Positions 30,936 through 42,910 of a stretch of 64,000 bases of DNA are shown here, one piece after another; within the stretch, counting starts at the first letter, position 1; each line of letters begins with the position of its first letter. Origin of the DNA: Cystobasidiopsis lactophilus (Eukaryota; Basidiomycota; Agaricostilbomycetes; Agaricostilbales; Chionosphaeraceae). The position numbers and the translations under genes were made by a program. Where the stretch lies: assembly GCA_001599975.1 (NCBI GenBank), contig BCIO01000002.1:4128878-4192877 (forward strand), in the 5' to 3' direction. Under the pieces are notes generated by a model. That model saw nothing but the letters and a program-made list of their open reading frames with translations, was not told the origin of the DNA and did not search any database.

Positions 30936-33152
30936 ATGGACTTATTCAACGACGACGACGAGGGAGGAGGGCAACAGGCGCAAGAGTTGCGAGTGAATTC
31001 GGCGTTCGCAGCGTCGTTCGAAGCGCGGAAAAAAGCTGAGGAATTGGCCAAGCGTGTGTTCCCTTTACCTTTATACATTATGCAGCCATTGGGTATTCAT
31101 AGTGTGAGAGGGACAAACAGTCAAGGAGAAGTATGGGTCGGACTATGAATCAGGGGACGAAGAGTCGGAGGAGAGCGATTATAGCGATGAAGATGTGCGT
31201 TCTTGCCTTAAGGACATTGTTTAACATGCTCTAATGATGTCCCCAGGAAGACGCCATGTTGGACACGCCCGAAGTGGACGTGGCCATCTTCAAGACTCTG
31301 GCCAAGATCCGAGCCAAAGACCCGACCATCTACGATCCCACTTTGGACGTCTTCCAATCCGTCTCTTCCACTTCCAACCCAGTTTCGAAGGCGACGAAGA
31401 AGGTCACTTTGAAAGATGTCGACCGCTTAGCTCTCCTCGGCCAATTACCATCCAACTCGCTCAAGCCTACGCCGAGGGAAGAAGAGGCTTTGCTCAAAGC
31501 TGAGACTCTGGCCGCTTTCCACGCTTCTTCCACTTCTGATTCTGAAGAGGATGATTTCCTCATTCTCCGTCCGACAGCGCCAGAAGAGGGGGAGGAGGAC
31601 TACCGCCAGTTCTTACTGGATCAAGTTGGCCCTTCCGCCTTGTCCAAAGCCCTGCGTTCGACCTCCGCCAAGGGGAAAGAAGAAGAAGAAGACTTCTTGC
31701 GCTCCTACCTCCTCAACCGCGGCTGGCTCGACCGCAAGCCTTCAGGCTACATCCCCACCCAAGCTGAGGTGCTGCTTTCGGACCAAGAGGAGGAGGTGAC
31801 CGGAGCCAACAAGGTCCAAGTGGCCCATGTTGGAAGGTCTTACAAGCCGTTGGAGGAGGTGGACGACGAGGAAGACTTGGAGTTTGAGGAGAAGGCCGAG
31901 CAGTGGGAGGTCAAGTACAACTTTCGGTTCGAAGAGGCGTACGTTTGCCCCCTCCTCTTTATCCCGCTTAAAAGCATTTGCTGAGATGGGTTTTGGGTGT
32001 GGTGGAACAGAGGAGGAACCGACCTGGTCACTCATGCCAGGACCAACGACACCTCCGTTCGGCGGGTCGAGGACTCCAGGAAAGATTCTCGGCTAGCGAT
32101 CAAGCAGCGCAAAGCGCAACTCAAGCTTGAAAAAGCAGCAGAAGTGGCCCGCCTCAAGTCGCTGAAGAAGGAGGCCATCATGGACAAGCTCCAGCGCATC
32201 CGAGCCGAGGCGGGCCTAGCCGAGAAGGTGGTGGAGCGCTTGGACCTGGAGGGGGACTTCGATGAGGAGGACTACGCCAGGCAAATGCAGGGCGTGTTCG
32301 GGGAAGAGTGGTATGCTCAGGTATTCGTTCTCTCTCTCTTTCCACCTCTATCAGAAAGGGTTCTGATGACGAAGTTGGTGGGATGAAAACAGGAAGACGA
32401 CGACGCCAAGCCGACGTGGGAGGACGACATTGACATTGGCGACGTCGAGCTCATCCCCTCCGAAGACGAGGAAGCGTACGACCCGTCTCTGCCGGTGCCC
32501 AAGAAGAAAAAGTCGAAGAAGGACAAGAAGAAGAAGTCCAAGTCCTCTTCCAAGCTCCCCGCTGATGTTGAGGAAGAAGAGGAAGAGGTTGGAGGGGAGG
32601 AGTTGGATTTGGAAGAAGGGATGAATGAGCAAGAGCGGGAGGCGGTCGCCAAGGACTTGGACGAGTACTATAACTTGGACTACGAGGATATGGTTCGTCC
32701 CTCCTCTCCCTTTTCCCTCACTTCCACCACAAGGGACTCATAGGAATTGGGTGAACGATGGGCAGATCGGCGACCTGCCCACCCGGTTCAAGTACACGTC
32801 TGTGCCCAAATCCGACCTCGGCCTCAGCGCGGAAGAGATCCTGCTCTTGACCGACAAAGAGCTCAACTCGTACGTGTCCATCAAAAAACTGGCCCCATTC
32901 CGGACCGACCTCAACTCGGAGCTGTCGAAGAAATCAAAGAAGAAGAAGCTCAAGGAGCTCAAGGCGGCATTGGCCAAGCGCTCTTGGGGGAAAGCCATGC
33001 CCACCGGGAAAATCACGGGCGAAGTGGATTTGGAGAGGTATGCCAAGGCGGCTAAGAGGAAGGCCGAGTCGGGAGGGGAGCCGGTGGCGAAGAAGAAGAA
33101 GAGGTTGGGGAAGAAGGAGAGGATGAAGATGAAGGTCGACGTGGAGGAGTAG
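30936..33152 (+). CDS. KRI1: Ribosome biogenesis factor Kri1
   Basis: Six exons are proposed (30936-31053, 31121-31194, 31247-31938, 32011-32320, 32393 onward, and one after about 32740). The start MDLFNDDDEGGGQQ leads to LRVNSAFAASFEARKK, then LKEKYGSDYESGDEE, TPEVDVAIFKTLAKIRAKDP, and the KRI1 core GGTDLVTHARTND. The C-terminal block is IGDLPTRFKYTSVPKSDLGLS.EEILLLTDKELNSYVSIKKLAPFR, a family signature, ended by Lys-rich tails. Kri1 is a nucleolar protein for 40S assembly that binds Krr1. Acidic and Lys-rich tracts alternate throughout. The intron near 32697 uses a donor GTCCCT and is the least certain junction. Confidence 0.85.
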
Positions 33153-34905
33153 ATGAAACCATTTGTTTGCATTTCGAGCTGGCCGAAGCTTTGGGACCGA
33201 GGGTCTGAGGGTGAAAGTGCGGGTTGGACTGAACCATGACTGTCTTCTGAGTTCGACTTGCGTCGGTCGCAGCTTTATTCAGCTTCTCTGCTTGGCTGTC
33301 TAGTGCTGCTTGATGTCTCGCTTGTCCGAGAGAGGCGAGACTGCCATCGCTCTTCCCGGGCGCCGTGCCTTGCTCAGAGCTCGAAAGGCTTTCCCTCGCT
33401 CCTTCGCTTTTCTGCTGCTGTCTCATTCTGTTTCAAACTGCTTTTTTGGAGTCTCAGAGCTGCCTCGGTGGAAGTAGCAGACTTGAGGACGTGTCGCATC
33501 GAGGAGGACTTTTGATCAGCTGGCCTTGTTCTGCTAGCTAGCAGACATGAAACGGTACCGGGCCAGCAAGGGTTGCTCCCCGTCCGCCACGTCCTGCTAG
33601 ATTCCCTCTTTGAGAAGCATTCGTTGCAGGTTCTCGCTTAGGCAATCAGGATTGTCTCCATTCTCAGGCGCTTCAAAGTATTGATATGTAGGTCGGCTTC
33701 GAGTGCAGCTAAACGAGCCCATGATTCGAAGCCTGCCTTACAGCCAGTTTCCGTCTTGATTCGGCATGATCAAAATCAAAGGTGCCATTTACAATGACTG
33801 CGACAGCCCTCCCAGTAGCAAAGGTCGCAAACGCATCGCAAACAAGGTCAAGAGAACTGCAACCAAAGCTGAAGGGTTTGTGATCTGGCTTACTAGTGAT
33901 TGAATAGTGTTTGAATTGACTATATCCTGGCACTATACAGGCGACACTACCTGCCGCCAGAAACGGATGGCCGCCCCACTTCCGACGCCGCCCAGCTGGC
34001 CCGAGCTGGTGGCCCCGATCACCATTATCAGGCCCACAGCCACGTCGAACAACCGCAACAGCAAGAGCAGCATCGCCCTGGACCGAAGAATCAGTTGGTC
34101 GTGTTGGATCCGAGGCGTGCTTGATGCCAGCGGAGCGTGGCGTGCATGACCTTCCCATCCCCTTGGCGTTTTCTCGGGATCTGAATGTTCCCCTCTGTGT
34201 ATTCCGTTGCACCTTTTCTCGTATTTCTTGCTTTTCATGCCCAACCTCATTGTCCGGTCCATCGACCCTGAGGCAGGCCTCTAGACGGGCGTTGTTTCTC
34301 TTCTTTGCTCAGGCTTGCACGAGTTTCTCTTTGACGATGCATCCTAAAACAATGCCTTTTCCCCCAGAGGCGGTAATATCATCGAGAGGGAGATGTCGGT
34401 TCACCTTCTGTCCGACTCGGAAAGAGTCTGCCATTGACGTTCGCCACGTACACTCTCGACATCTCCTCTTTCTACAACAGCCCTCTGTCAGAGTCTGTCA
34501 GACTCTGAGTGCCACAGACCCCCTTGTTCTCTTTGTCTGTCATACCCAATCTAAGGCATTCTGTTACGAGATCTCCCTTGTTGGACTGCCTATTCTGTAC
34601 GGGTCTGAGAAAGTCCGTAATACGCGTCTTACTGTCTCAAGAATGGGCCTTGCCCAGCCACACATCCTCTATGCCCAGGGCCTGACAAGTCTTGTCCGCA
34701 ATCGCCAACCTCGTCGCTTATCGGGTGCTCGGCTGCCCAGGCCAACCCTTTTGCTCGGACCCCGTCCCTTTGATAGCGCTCTGTCAGTGACGTCGTGTAA
34801 GTAAGGTCCATTGATGAGACATTTTGGTGGCGAACGCCTCATCGACTCTCATCCCTGCAGAGTATCTGCAAGCCTCCCTATCTGATCAACCGTTTTGCGA
34901 ACACT
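33153..34905. other. Gene-poor stretch of about 1.75 kb
   Basis: No gene is well supported. A 227-residue plus-strand frame (34121-34804) has no domain or codon bias. A minus-strand fragment at 33933-34073 is listed separately. The rest contains KRI1's 3' UTR and unexplained sequence. Confidence 0.4.
33933..34073 (-). CDS. Possible fragment of a small membrane protein
   Basis: A GC-rich minus-strand frame begins MLLLLLRLFDVAVGLIMVIGA and continues to IRFWRQ, ending at a GTAGTG donor. One strong helix is visible, somewhat like the first helix of Tvp15-type Golgi proteins. No matching second exon was found, so this may be a gene relic or a chance hydrophobic frame. Confidence 0.2.
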   Translation of the reverse strand: MLLLLLRLFDVAVGLIMVIGATSSGQLGGVGSGAAIRFWRQVVSPV

Positions 34906-35254
34906 ATGGCAAGCGGCGAGATTGTCCCTGCGAAGCCGAAACGTGTCCAAGTGTATGATGAGCCCGCCGCCCGTTTGCAAAGCTGTCGGATCCGCTGATC
35001 GGTGGTGCCTCTGAATTACCAGAACTGGAGCAAACAACTCCCCATGCACCCGCGACGACCGCCACTTCCACGCAGCCGTCAACCTCAAAGATGGTTTTGT
35101 ACAGGGACTGAACAAGGACCTGTGCAAGATCCGTCTCGACAAGCCAAATCAGCAAGGCCAATGGGCATCTAACCTCTACTTGAGAGAGGCGGGACCTGAA
35201 GGACATCGATACAACAAGAGGGGGTTCCGGACGCATGAACAGGGAGACAAATGA
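34906..35254 (+). CDS. Possible small basic protein, two exons
   Basis: Exon 34906-34952 (MASGEIVPAKPKRVQV) joins 35023-35254 through a GTATGA...TTACCAG intron with exact frame (93 codons, 92 residues). The second exon reads NSPCTRDDRHFHAAVNLKDG, then LNKDLCKIRLDKPNQQGQW and LREAGPEGHRYNKRG. The composition looks coding (Lys, Asp, Asn and Gly rich, few Cys). I do not recognise the family. It is the best gene candidate in the 33-35.7 kb gap. Confidence 0.35.
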
Positions 35255-35724
35255 TTGCGACTTCTTTGTCAGTGCTCTCTGCCTACTGACTTTATCCCTC
35301 CGATGCTCAAATAACCAAGCTTTTCTGCCCCTCGTTTGGTCCGTAGCTTGCCCTCTGCTTTCCGACTCCTGCCGGTTCATTGGCTGGCACCTGCAGCAGC
35401 CTTCCTTTCTCTCTTTCTGCCCCTCCACCCTCAGGCCGGCCTCTGGGCGGGAAACCCTTCTCCTTTGTTGTACCCGTCCATATCTTCATCGTATCTTCCC
35501 TTTGCAACCTGTAGCAATGCTTTCAGCCTTCAGCGCGAGTTTGCCACCGCCTGCGAGAGGGAGCGAGAACGACATTTCTCGTGGCCCATAGCCTCTACAG
35601 CGCTGAAACTAAGCCTAGAAGCCCATTAGAGACCATATGAGACCAAACCAAGAGTCAGCCCAAGCGAAAGCGCGACCACGTCGGCGGCGAGCAAAAGTCA
35701 ACAGCGCTCGACCAACGCGGGATC
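35255..35724. other. Intergenic / USO1 promoter
   Basis: About 470 bp that are pyrimidine-rich near 35400-35460. No gene was found. Confidence 0.45.
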
Positions 35725-38700
35725 ATGGCGTTCTCGTACTTGACTGGCCAAGCCAAGAACCTGGCTGTGACCTACAAGGCGCTCCAAGGCGACGTGGGCC
35801 AGCCTCAGTCGGCGGCGGTGGCCATCGACAAGCTGTGCGACCGCCTGGCCAACTCGGAGTCGCCCGAGGACCGGCGCGCCGCTCTGTTGGGCATCAAAGG
35901 CCTGTCCAGGGACTACAAGGCGGTGCGTGGTGCTCTTGTTGGTTGTGTGCATTGCTCAAAGACGACGCAGGAAGCGGGCAACGCCGTCCTGCCCATCCTA
36001 TTGACCATCCTCGAGCGCGACGCCCCTCATGACCCAGACCTGGCCAAGATCGCGCTCGAGACGCTCAACGTGCTCTGCGAGACGGAGGAGATGCTGCCTG
36101 TGCGCTCGGTGAGTCGCTTGTTAGCCGTACTAGGTCCTAGTCCACTCCGCTGAAGCTGGGCTCAACAGCGCGAGGTCACCCCCGGCATGCGCAACACGGA
36201 CCGGTTCTTGGCCTCTGAGAAGCCCCTGCACGCCCTGCTCAACCTGCTCAACTCGTCCCACTTCTACGTCCGCTACTTCTCGCTCCAATTGCTCGGCACC
36301 CTGCTCTCCACCCGCCCAGAGCCGGTCCAGAAGCAGGTGCTCACCGCGCCCGGCGGGCTGGGCTCCCTGGTCGAGGTGCTCGAGGACAAGCGGGAGATCG
36401 TCAGGAACGGTTCGTAGTCGCCTCTCTAACCCATGAGATTGGCAGAATTCTCATAGCGGGCAATGCTGCGCGAACAGAGGGCCTGCTTTTGCTCATCTCG
36501 CTCACTTCGACCAACGCCGACATCCAAAAGATCGTCGCCTTTGTCGGCGTGTTCGACCGCCTGTTCCAGATCATCCACACCGAGGGCGGCATCGCAGCGG
36601 GTGGGATCGTCGTCCAGGACTGCCTGGCCGCCATCATCGGCCTGCTCAAATACAACGCCTCCAACCAGGTTCGTCTACGTCCCTGCCTCATTAGAATCTA
36701 GACCAGACGCTAATCTCAACTCGTCTGCTGGACGAACAGAACTACTTCCGCGAAACCAACTGCGTGCCGCACCTGGCGCCGCTGCTGCAATTCCCGCCCG
36801 TCTCCCTGCTCGCCACCAACTCGCTCGAAGCGACGCATGCCCTCGAGCTCTTCTCCAACCAGTACTGGCCTGAGCAAAAGCTCATCAACGCCCTCTCCGT
36901 CGTCACCCTCATCCAGATGCTCGTCCAGGGCGCCGGCGAGGGCAAGCTGAACAACCAAAAGGCCCTCTTGAAAGAAGGCGTCTCCCGCTGCCTGGCCGAA
37001 TTAGCACTGGCCTCCAATGCGCCGCCCACCTTGAAAGCGGCGGCGTTGAACGCGCTGAGCGAGATTGTCAAGGGCTCGGCGCACAACCAGGACATGCTGA
37101 CCGCCTTGCACGTCCAGCCTTTGATCCCTGTCTACAGGGAGGACCTGCCGCTGCCGACCAACGGGCACGGGCACGGGGAGGAGCAGATGGAGGTCGAGTG
37201 GCAGAGGGCCCAACCGGTGCCAGCTGTCTTGGCGCTCATTGCGCTGGCAGTTCAAGGGGACCCGGGTCTGGGAGCGGAGGCGAACGGTGCAGATGGGATT
37301 GGGCCGGCGTCGGTGGAAGGGATCAGGGTCAGAGCGGCTGCCGTGGGCCTGTTTGAGGTTGGTGGTGCTCCCCTTCTCGAGAACGAACTTCTTCTCAGTC
37401 AAACTCCCATCTAACAGAACTACGTGGCGAATAACCCAGACGTGCAAGTGTCGCTGGTCACAGAAATGAAGCCACCGGAGCGGACAATGCCAGGTGGGTT
37501 GACTCGTTCCACCAAATCTCGTCTGGAGATTGTAGAAAGGCGTCTGTCTCTCCACAGCCACGCCGCCGCACATAGCAGGCGGCGTCCTCCTTGCCGGCCT
37601 CCGGGCCGTCCCGTCCACCTTGACGACCCAGCTCTTCGACTCTCACGCCCCCTTCTTCTCCTCGCTCATGTTCGCCCAGCTCTTGCGCAACACCGAATCC
37701 TGCAAGCGCCTCGCCCGCGAGAACGTCATCCCGCTCGACAACACCCCTTTGACACCTCTCCCGCAGCCATCAGCAGAAGACGAAGAGGAAGCGGCGAACC
37801 GGACGACGGACGACGACTCCATCTCGCTCATGCAGGTCTTGGTCGGCAACTTGGTCCTGGCCCAGCGAGAGCAGACCACCTGCGCGAATAATGTGCAGGG
37901 CAATCCCATCATGGATGGCCTAGCGCTCGAGTGGTCGAGGGTCATGGTCGGCTACATGATCGTGCTCTGCGTTTGGTGTTGGGAGAGCCCAAAGTCGGTC
38001 AAGGAGTTCTTGTCGGAAAGCGCCAACCTCCAAGTCGTTCGTACCTGTCCTCCACCTTTGCCCATCGCATTTGACTCAAGCGAGAATGCGCAAACAGCTC
38101 ATCCAGCCGGTCAGCCAAGCCTCTGGCGTGGACGCCACTGTCCAAGGCCTCTGTGCCTTCCTACTAGGCATCCTCTACGAATACAACCGGGAAGCTAGTG
38201 CCATTGATAGGTGCGTGCTGCTGCTGTCTTCATGTCCAGTCCAGCCATTGACATTTTGGTGGCCCCAGGCAAACAATGCACCCAATCCTGCACTCGCGTG
38301 TCGGGCCGGACCAGTTCGTTAACAAGATTGCGCGGTTAAGGGAAGACGTGCGCTTCAAGAACGTGGGGCCGGATGTGCTCGAGGTCAGCGACGCCGAGGA
38401 GGTCGACCAAGGCTGGCGCGAGGACGGCTTCTGGTTCGATTGGCCGTTCATAGAGTTTGTCAGGAACAACTATCGTCAGCTTCCTGCTCTCTTTTCGCGC
38501 TCGTGCTAGAGCTCATCTCTTGTGCAGTTTCGGTACAGCGCGCTATCCTTCTCGACCCCGGCTCAACAGAGGCTACTCGTACGTGCTTATGGCTTTTCTA
38601 TCGGATCACCCGACTCACGTAAGGTGAACAGGCAATGCGGACGCAGCGGAAACAGCGGAGCTCATAGCCAATCTTCGCATGACGATCGCGTCCAAGACGA

Positions 38701-39267
38701 AAGACTTGTCCGAGCTGCAGCAGCGTGTGGTGGATCTAGATGCCGAGCGCGTCTCCGAGGTTCGTTGTTTTCTGTTCCCATTTACGAAAATGACTCAAGG
38801 GGGCCATGGCACAGCGCAAGAAGTGGGCCGAGGAAAAGGACGCCCTTTCAAAGCAGGCCGGCGACAGCGCTTCACTAGCAAAAGAAGTCGAGCAAAGCCG
38901 ACTGGTCCACTCTACCTCACGCGAGCAGCTGGCACAGAACGAAGAGCAGCTCCGGACCCTCAACTCTCAACTCATCTTGGTCAAATCGGAGCTCGACCAG
39001 GTCAAGACCAGCTTGGCGGCCAAAGACAAGGAGCTGGCTACTCTCCGTGCTCGACTAGATGAAGCCGCGTCGCAGCCCGCTAGCGCTTCACCGGCGGTGG
39101 ACAAGGAGGACGAGGAGTCGCTGGCCACCCTCAAGCAAGAGCAGGAGGACTTGCTCATCTTGTTGGAAGAGGTCACGGCCAAACGAAAGGTGGACAAGGG
39201 CAAGATGCGGGCGGCAGGGATGACCGTTTCAGACAGCGAATCGGACGACGACGACGATGATCTGTGA
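35725..39267 (+). CDS. USO1: Vesicle tethering protein Uso1/p115
   Basis: About 12 exons are placed (35725-35922, 35971-36108, 36169-36409, 36478-36668, 36740-37357, 37418-37493, 37558-38033, 38098-38210, 38269 on, and three more). The N-terminus MAFSYLTGQAKNL and repeats such as DRRAALLGIKGLSRDYKA form the armadillo-like head. The head includes ALLNLLNSSHFYVRYFSLQLLGTL and NYFRETNCVPHLAPLL, a USO1/p115 block. A coiled-coil of about 150 residues (LSELQQRVVDLDAER, RKKWAEEKDALSKQ) and an acidic end (SDSESDDDDDDL) follow. The protein tethers COPII vesicles to the Golgi with Rab1/Ypt1. The coiled tail is short compared with the very long tail of S. cerevisiae Uso1 and is nearer to metazoan p115. 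Confidence 0.85.
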
Positions 39268-39378
39268 CAGTGGCAATTGCATTTCTCAAGCGAGACCAAA
39301 TCCCCTTTGTCTGGCCCTGTTCTCGACACCCTAGACGACGTGAGGACGAAGCCTTCTTTTTGAGGCCCACGCCTGCCA

Positions 39379-40253
39379 TCAACTGCTGTTGGAGGACTGA
39401 GACTGAGAGTGCAAGAACTCTTCCACGGCAGCCGTGTTGTCGGCAAGAGGGTCACCTTCGCCCAGCATCTTGACAATCAACCCTTCAAAGTACTGGACAT
39501 CTGGGCGGCACTGGAGTGAGAAGGGACTCTACAAGTCAGGACCGCCGCCCACCTTCGTCCATGGCGTCCTCCGCCTTCAGCTTGTTGGCGCGAGCGATTT
39601 GCTCTCGGTTGAGCGCACCGCGCACACGGACGCAGGCAGCTCGGACCTCCTCGACTTGCTTTTTGGTCGGGATGGAGGGGAGCTCGTATTCCTGTGGGGC
39701 CATCAGCGAACCACGACGAAAGAGCGAGGCCGAAAGACCTACAAAGTCTGCCGGCGTGGGCTCGCGGCCGTCTTCTTTGGGGCAGAACATGAGGCCAATG
39801 CGCGCCCTCTTCTTGAGGTCGACGCCGTCCGACAGCGGGTACGCCCAATCACCTTGAGTCGCCCTTGTCACCGCACTGTGAGTTCGCTGAAGCCGACTCC
39901 ACTCCCAGGGAAAAGCCTCACAAGTCCTCGATCTGCCGGAACAGCTCGCGCCCGTGGTCCAACAAGCCAAAGTGGAAGCGGCCGTTTGCAATGGCCAGAA
40001 GAATCCACGCCTTTTGGAAAGGGGAGGTGCGCTCGAAGCTTGGGTCCTTCATGGCCCGGGAGGCCAGGACGAAGGCGTCGTGGTGTTGGTGCTGATGGAT
40101 TAAGTCTTTCAAATCTTGTATCACCCGTTGGAAGGACACCTCTTTGGCCGGCCGGAAGAAGTGGTCCAAGATGGCGAAGAACGCTTGCAGCTGGGCCCTC
40201 GACTCTCTGATGACGGCCAAGTCGGCCTGCATTTGCGCTGTCTGATCGACCAT
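39379..40253 (-). CDS. Orphan helical protein, unknown
   Basis: At least four exons are read on the minus strand. The start MVDQTAQMQADLAVIRESRAQ leads into a long helical part (AFFAILDHFFRPAKEV, SPFQKAWILLAIANG, LLDHGRELFRQIED). A domain with WSRLQRTHSAVTRATQGDW and RARIGLMFCPKED follows. The C-terminal exon reads YFEGLIVKMLGEGDPLADN and ends at a TGA at 39381-39379. No known family was recognised. An in-frame ATG at 40337 is an alternative start. The gene is convergent with USO1 and lies just downstream of it. Confidence 0.55.
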
Positions 40254-40447
40254 GGTGTCGTTGTCGTGGAAGAAGAAGAGAGGATGTGCTTGTCTTGACA
40301 GGCGGTTACGCAACGGGGGAAGAAGGCTTCTGTTCATGGCGTTCCATCGCCAAGCTGTCAGTCTGTGGCGTCGTCAGCTATTTGATGACTGACCTGGCAC
40401 ACATGATACAGTTTGAACATTCGATGTCAATCTTCGCGTGGAGGGCG

Positions 40448-41340
40448 CTAACGCTTGCGGCGCTTTCTGGTGGGCGCAGGCTCCTCCGCGTCCAAGTCCT
40501 CGGCGGCGGCTCGCTTGTGCGCGATCTCCTGGGTGGGAGTTAGAACCTGCCAGCCAGACCATTCTAGTGCGTCTTCTTCAAACTTGAGGGCGCCTTCCGA
40601 GAGCGTCTCGTCCAAGGTTGGGGACGCCAACCATTCGCCGACCAGCGAGCCCGCTTTGATGCCCATCCCTTCCGTCCTGTCCTTGCTCTTGGCGCCCCGT
40701 ACATTGAGGCCGTGATCTGCTCCCTCGAGGACGATCAACCACGAGGTGGCTGGCATCTCCTTCCGGACCGTGTTGAGAGCGTCTAAAGGGCACATGTTGT
40801 CTCGGTCCCCAATCACAAAGAGGACCTTTGCGTCCTTGGTGAAGCTGAGCAGTAGCTCTTTCCGAGAGGTGTCCGTCGCCTTGGTGCCGACGAGGGGATA
40901 AGACTGCAGCACGATCCGGTCCGACAGCGGCAGAGGTGGGTTCTGAAAGACCATGGCGGCAGCTCTGGCTCCCATCGACCGGCCAGCCACGGCCACCTTG
41001 GTGGGAACCTGCTGAATAACCTCGGAGAAGGCGGCCACTCTGCCCTTCAAGTTGAGGCTGCCAGAAAAGCGGAGCACTGCAACAGACCTTGAGCCAGGAC
41101 CTTTCTTTAGGGAGCTCGGCAAATAGACGGACGAGGCAGATGGTCACAAAAGCCGCTTTGGAGGTTCTCAAGAACGGGAGCGTCGAGGCCGCCCCCAGCG
41201 CCGTGCGTGGCCACCAAGACGAGGTCGGCTCCGGGCTTTCTTTGGCAGTAATGCGCCTTGACCGGCTTGTCCTTGACCTGGAGCTCGATCGGCGTCCCTT
41301 CTGGAGGCGTGCCAGAGGCAATGAGGTCGGAGAGGGGCAT
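40448..41340 (-). CDS. Alpha/beta-hydrolase of the TEX30/KANL3 type
   Basis: Two exons with a short intron near 41110-41160 are proposed. The start MPLSDLIASGTPPEG leads to LVLVATHGAGGGLDAPVLENLQSGF, the glycine-rich loop. The core includes RFSGSLNLKGRVAAF. The nucleophile elbow is AGRSMGARAA (G-x-S-x-G), the acid is likely in IGDRDNMCP and the base His in GADHGLNV, so the catalytic triad looks complete. The C-terminus is basic (APTRKRRKR), perhaps nuclear. KANL3 is a subunit of the NSL chromatin complex, while TEX30 is a plain hydrolase; I cannot tell which role applies. Intron length is uncertain. Confidence 0.7.
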
Positions 41341-41599
41341 TTGAGGACGGTCGACTGGGCGCAAAACTTGAAGTAGCGGACGGTCCGCTGGCAGCTCTCC
41401 AGAGTGGCGTTGTGGGATTTGTGGGCTGGCTATGGTCCTTGCATGGTCATGGATGAACCACAGTCCTTATACAAGAGCCAAGCGGAGAGCCCAATCTGCG
41501 AAACCGCCACCTGTCGCTTACAAGTCAAGGTTGAACCTGGATGCGGCATCCTCAACCCAACGTCACATTGTTTTCTGCTTAACAGTTCGATCAGTACGT

Positions 41600-42910
41600 T
41601 CAGATACTCAAGAGGCCTAACAACCCACCGGGGTCTGAAAAGGCAACTTTGATGCCTCGAATCTGGGCCTTGGACACAATGGCTGCCAGCTCTTGCGTCA
41701 AGCTGGTCCGGAGGGCTGGTACTTCAAATGGTAACTCGAGGATCATCAGTGATGGTAACCAGGAGGCGCGCTCGAGACATGAGTTGACAGAGCTGGCGAG
41801 CCGGGTGGCATGTTGCAAGGGCATCGGCTCTCGAAGGTGGCTGAAGGATAGTCGTTCGAGGTATAGGAGGTCGATAGTATCCAAGCAAAAGATGCCGGCG
41901 TTCCGAGAAGTCGCAGAGGAGACTGGCACCTGATCGCTGGACATCCAGGAACCGAGCGACACGTGAAGCTCCTTCAGGTTCGTGCAATGTGACAAAGGCG
42001 TCCAGTCGGCGACACCGTCGAAATTGATAGTGTCCAAGTCACTTCCAATATAGTTGGGCCCTAGAAAGAGCTCTTCCAGGGTGGAAGGTAGAACCGTAAG
42101 CTGTTGCCAAGGGAGGCGGGCTTCATGTGAGCGGAAACCGATGGACATGGCGCGAGTGTCGCCAAGACCTGTCGCAAGAATGGCATCCGTCCACTCTTGC
42201 CCCGGACATTGCAACCAAGGATGACTCTCGTCCAGCTCGAAACCACCATACTTGAGGCTCAACGCGGTGTCGCGGACGAGCCATTCCACTTCGTCGAAAC
42301 GGCCGATGCCGTCAGTTCGGCCACGATGCACCAAAACGCAGCCGCTGCGGAAGAGGGACAAAGTTCGCAACCGGGGGAAAGGATCCAAAGCGAAGGTGGT
42401 GGGCAAGGAGGAGCGCTGGACGTAGAGGTCGGTCAGCCACTCCTTTCGCCACGCTCCATGCGTGTGTAAGAGCGAGTGTATGCTCGATTGGTCCAAGTGC
42501 GATAGTGTGAGCGACAGATCGATGTTTCTGTTGCTGAACGACGGCGATGATAAGAGGGCCTCCCAAAGACGCGGGTTGCTTGCGGTGGTGATGATGAGGC
42601 TGAGGCGTTGCACGTGAGAGAGCTGGTACTGCAAGACGCCCAGGAGAGACTGGAAGCTGCCCTGCTCCAAGGGCGTAATACACCTTGTTGGCATCTCGAA
42701 GGTCGCCGCACTCCAAAGGATCGGGGTCAGAACCGTAGCCAGCCTCCGGTTAGCTGCAAGCAAGTGCAAGCCACCAGTTCGCCACAGCTTCCATCGTTTT
42801 TGCGGCGAAGGCGCGGAATGCAGACAGATTCGTGGCCGTTCAGCCGGATGCTCGCGCAAGTGCAGAGCGACTTCGACAAGCAGTTCGTCGGGCAGGCTAT
42901 CAATCGACAT
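41600..42910 (-). CDS. F-box-like/leucine-rich-repeat protein (436 aa)
   Basis: A single frame of 436 residues starts MSIDSLPDELLVEVALHLRE, a typical F-box opening. HLLAANRRLATVLTPILWSAATFE and a run of leucine-rich stretches follow (RLSLIITTASNPRLWEALL, RLRTLSLFRSGCV, STLEELFLGPNY, NLKELHVSLGSW). In basidiomycetes such proteins act as SCF ubiquitin-ligase substrate receptors and are often numerous. The end (GGLLGLLSI) may be altered by a 3' intron. The target is unknown. Confidence 0.65.
   Translation of the reverse strand: MSIDSLPDELLVEVALHLREHPAERPRICLHSAPSPQKRWKLWRTGGLHLLAANRRLATVLTPILWSAATFEMPTRCITPLEQGSFQSLLGVLQYQLSHVQRLSLIITTASNPRLWEALLSSPSFSNRNIDLSLTLSHLDQSSIHSLLHTHGAWRKEWLTDLYVQRSSLPTTFALDPFPRLRTLSLFRSGCVLVHRGRTDGIGRFDEVEWLVRDTALSLKYGGFELDESHPWLQCPGQEWTDAILATGLGDTRAMSIGFRSHEARLPWQQLTVLPSTLEELFLGPNYIGSDLDTINFDGVADWTPLSHCTNLKELHVSLGSWMSSDQVPVSSATSRNAGIFCLDTIDLLYLERLSFSHLREPMPLQHATRLASSVNSCLERASWLPSLMILELPFEVPALRTSLTQELAAIVSKAQIRGIKVAFSDPGGLLGLLSI

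Noticed and set aside
34121-34804. 227-codon plus-strand frame
   Set aside because: No domain, no splice support, and unlike neighbouring genes in composition.
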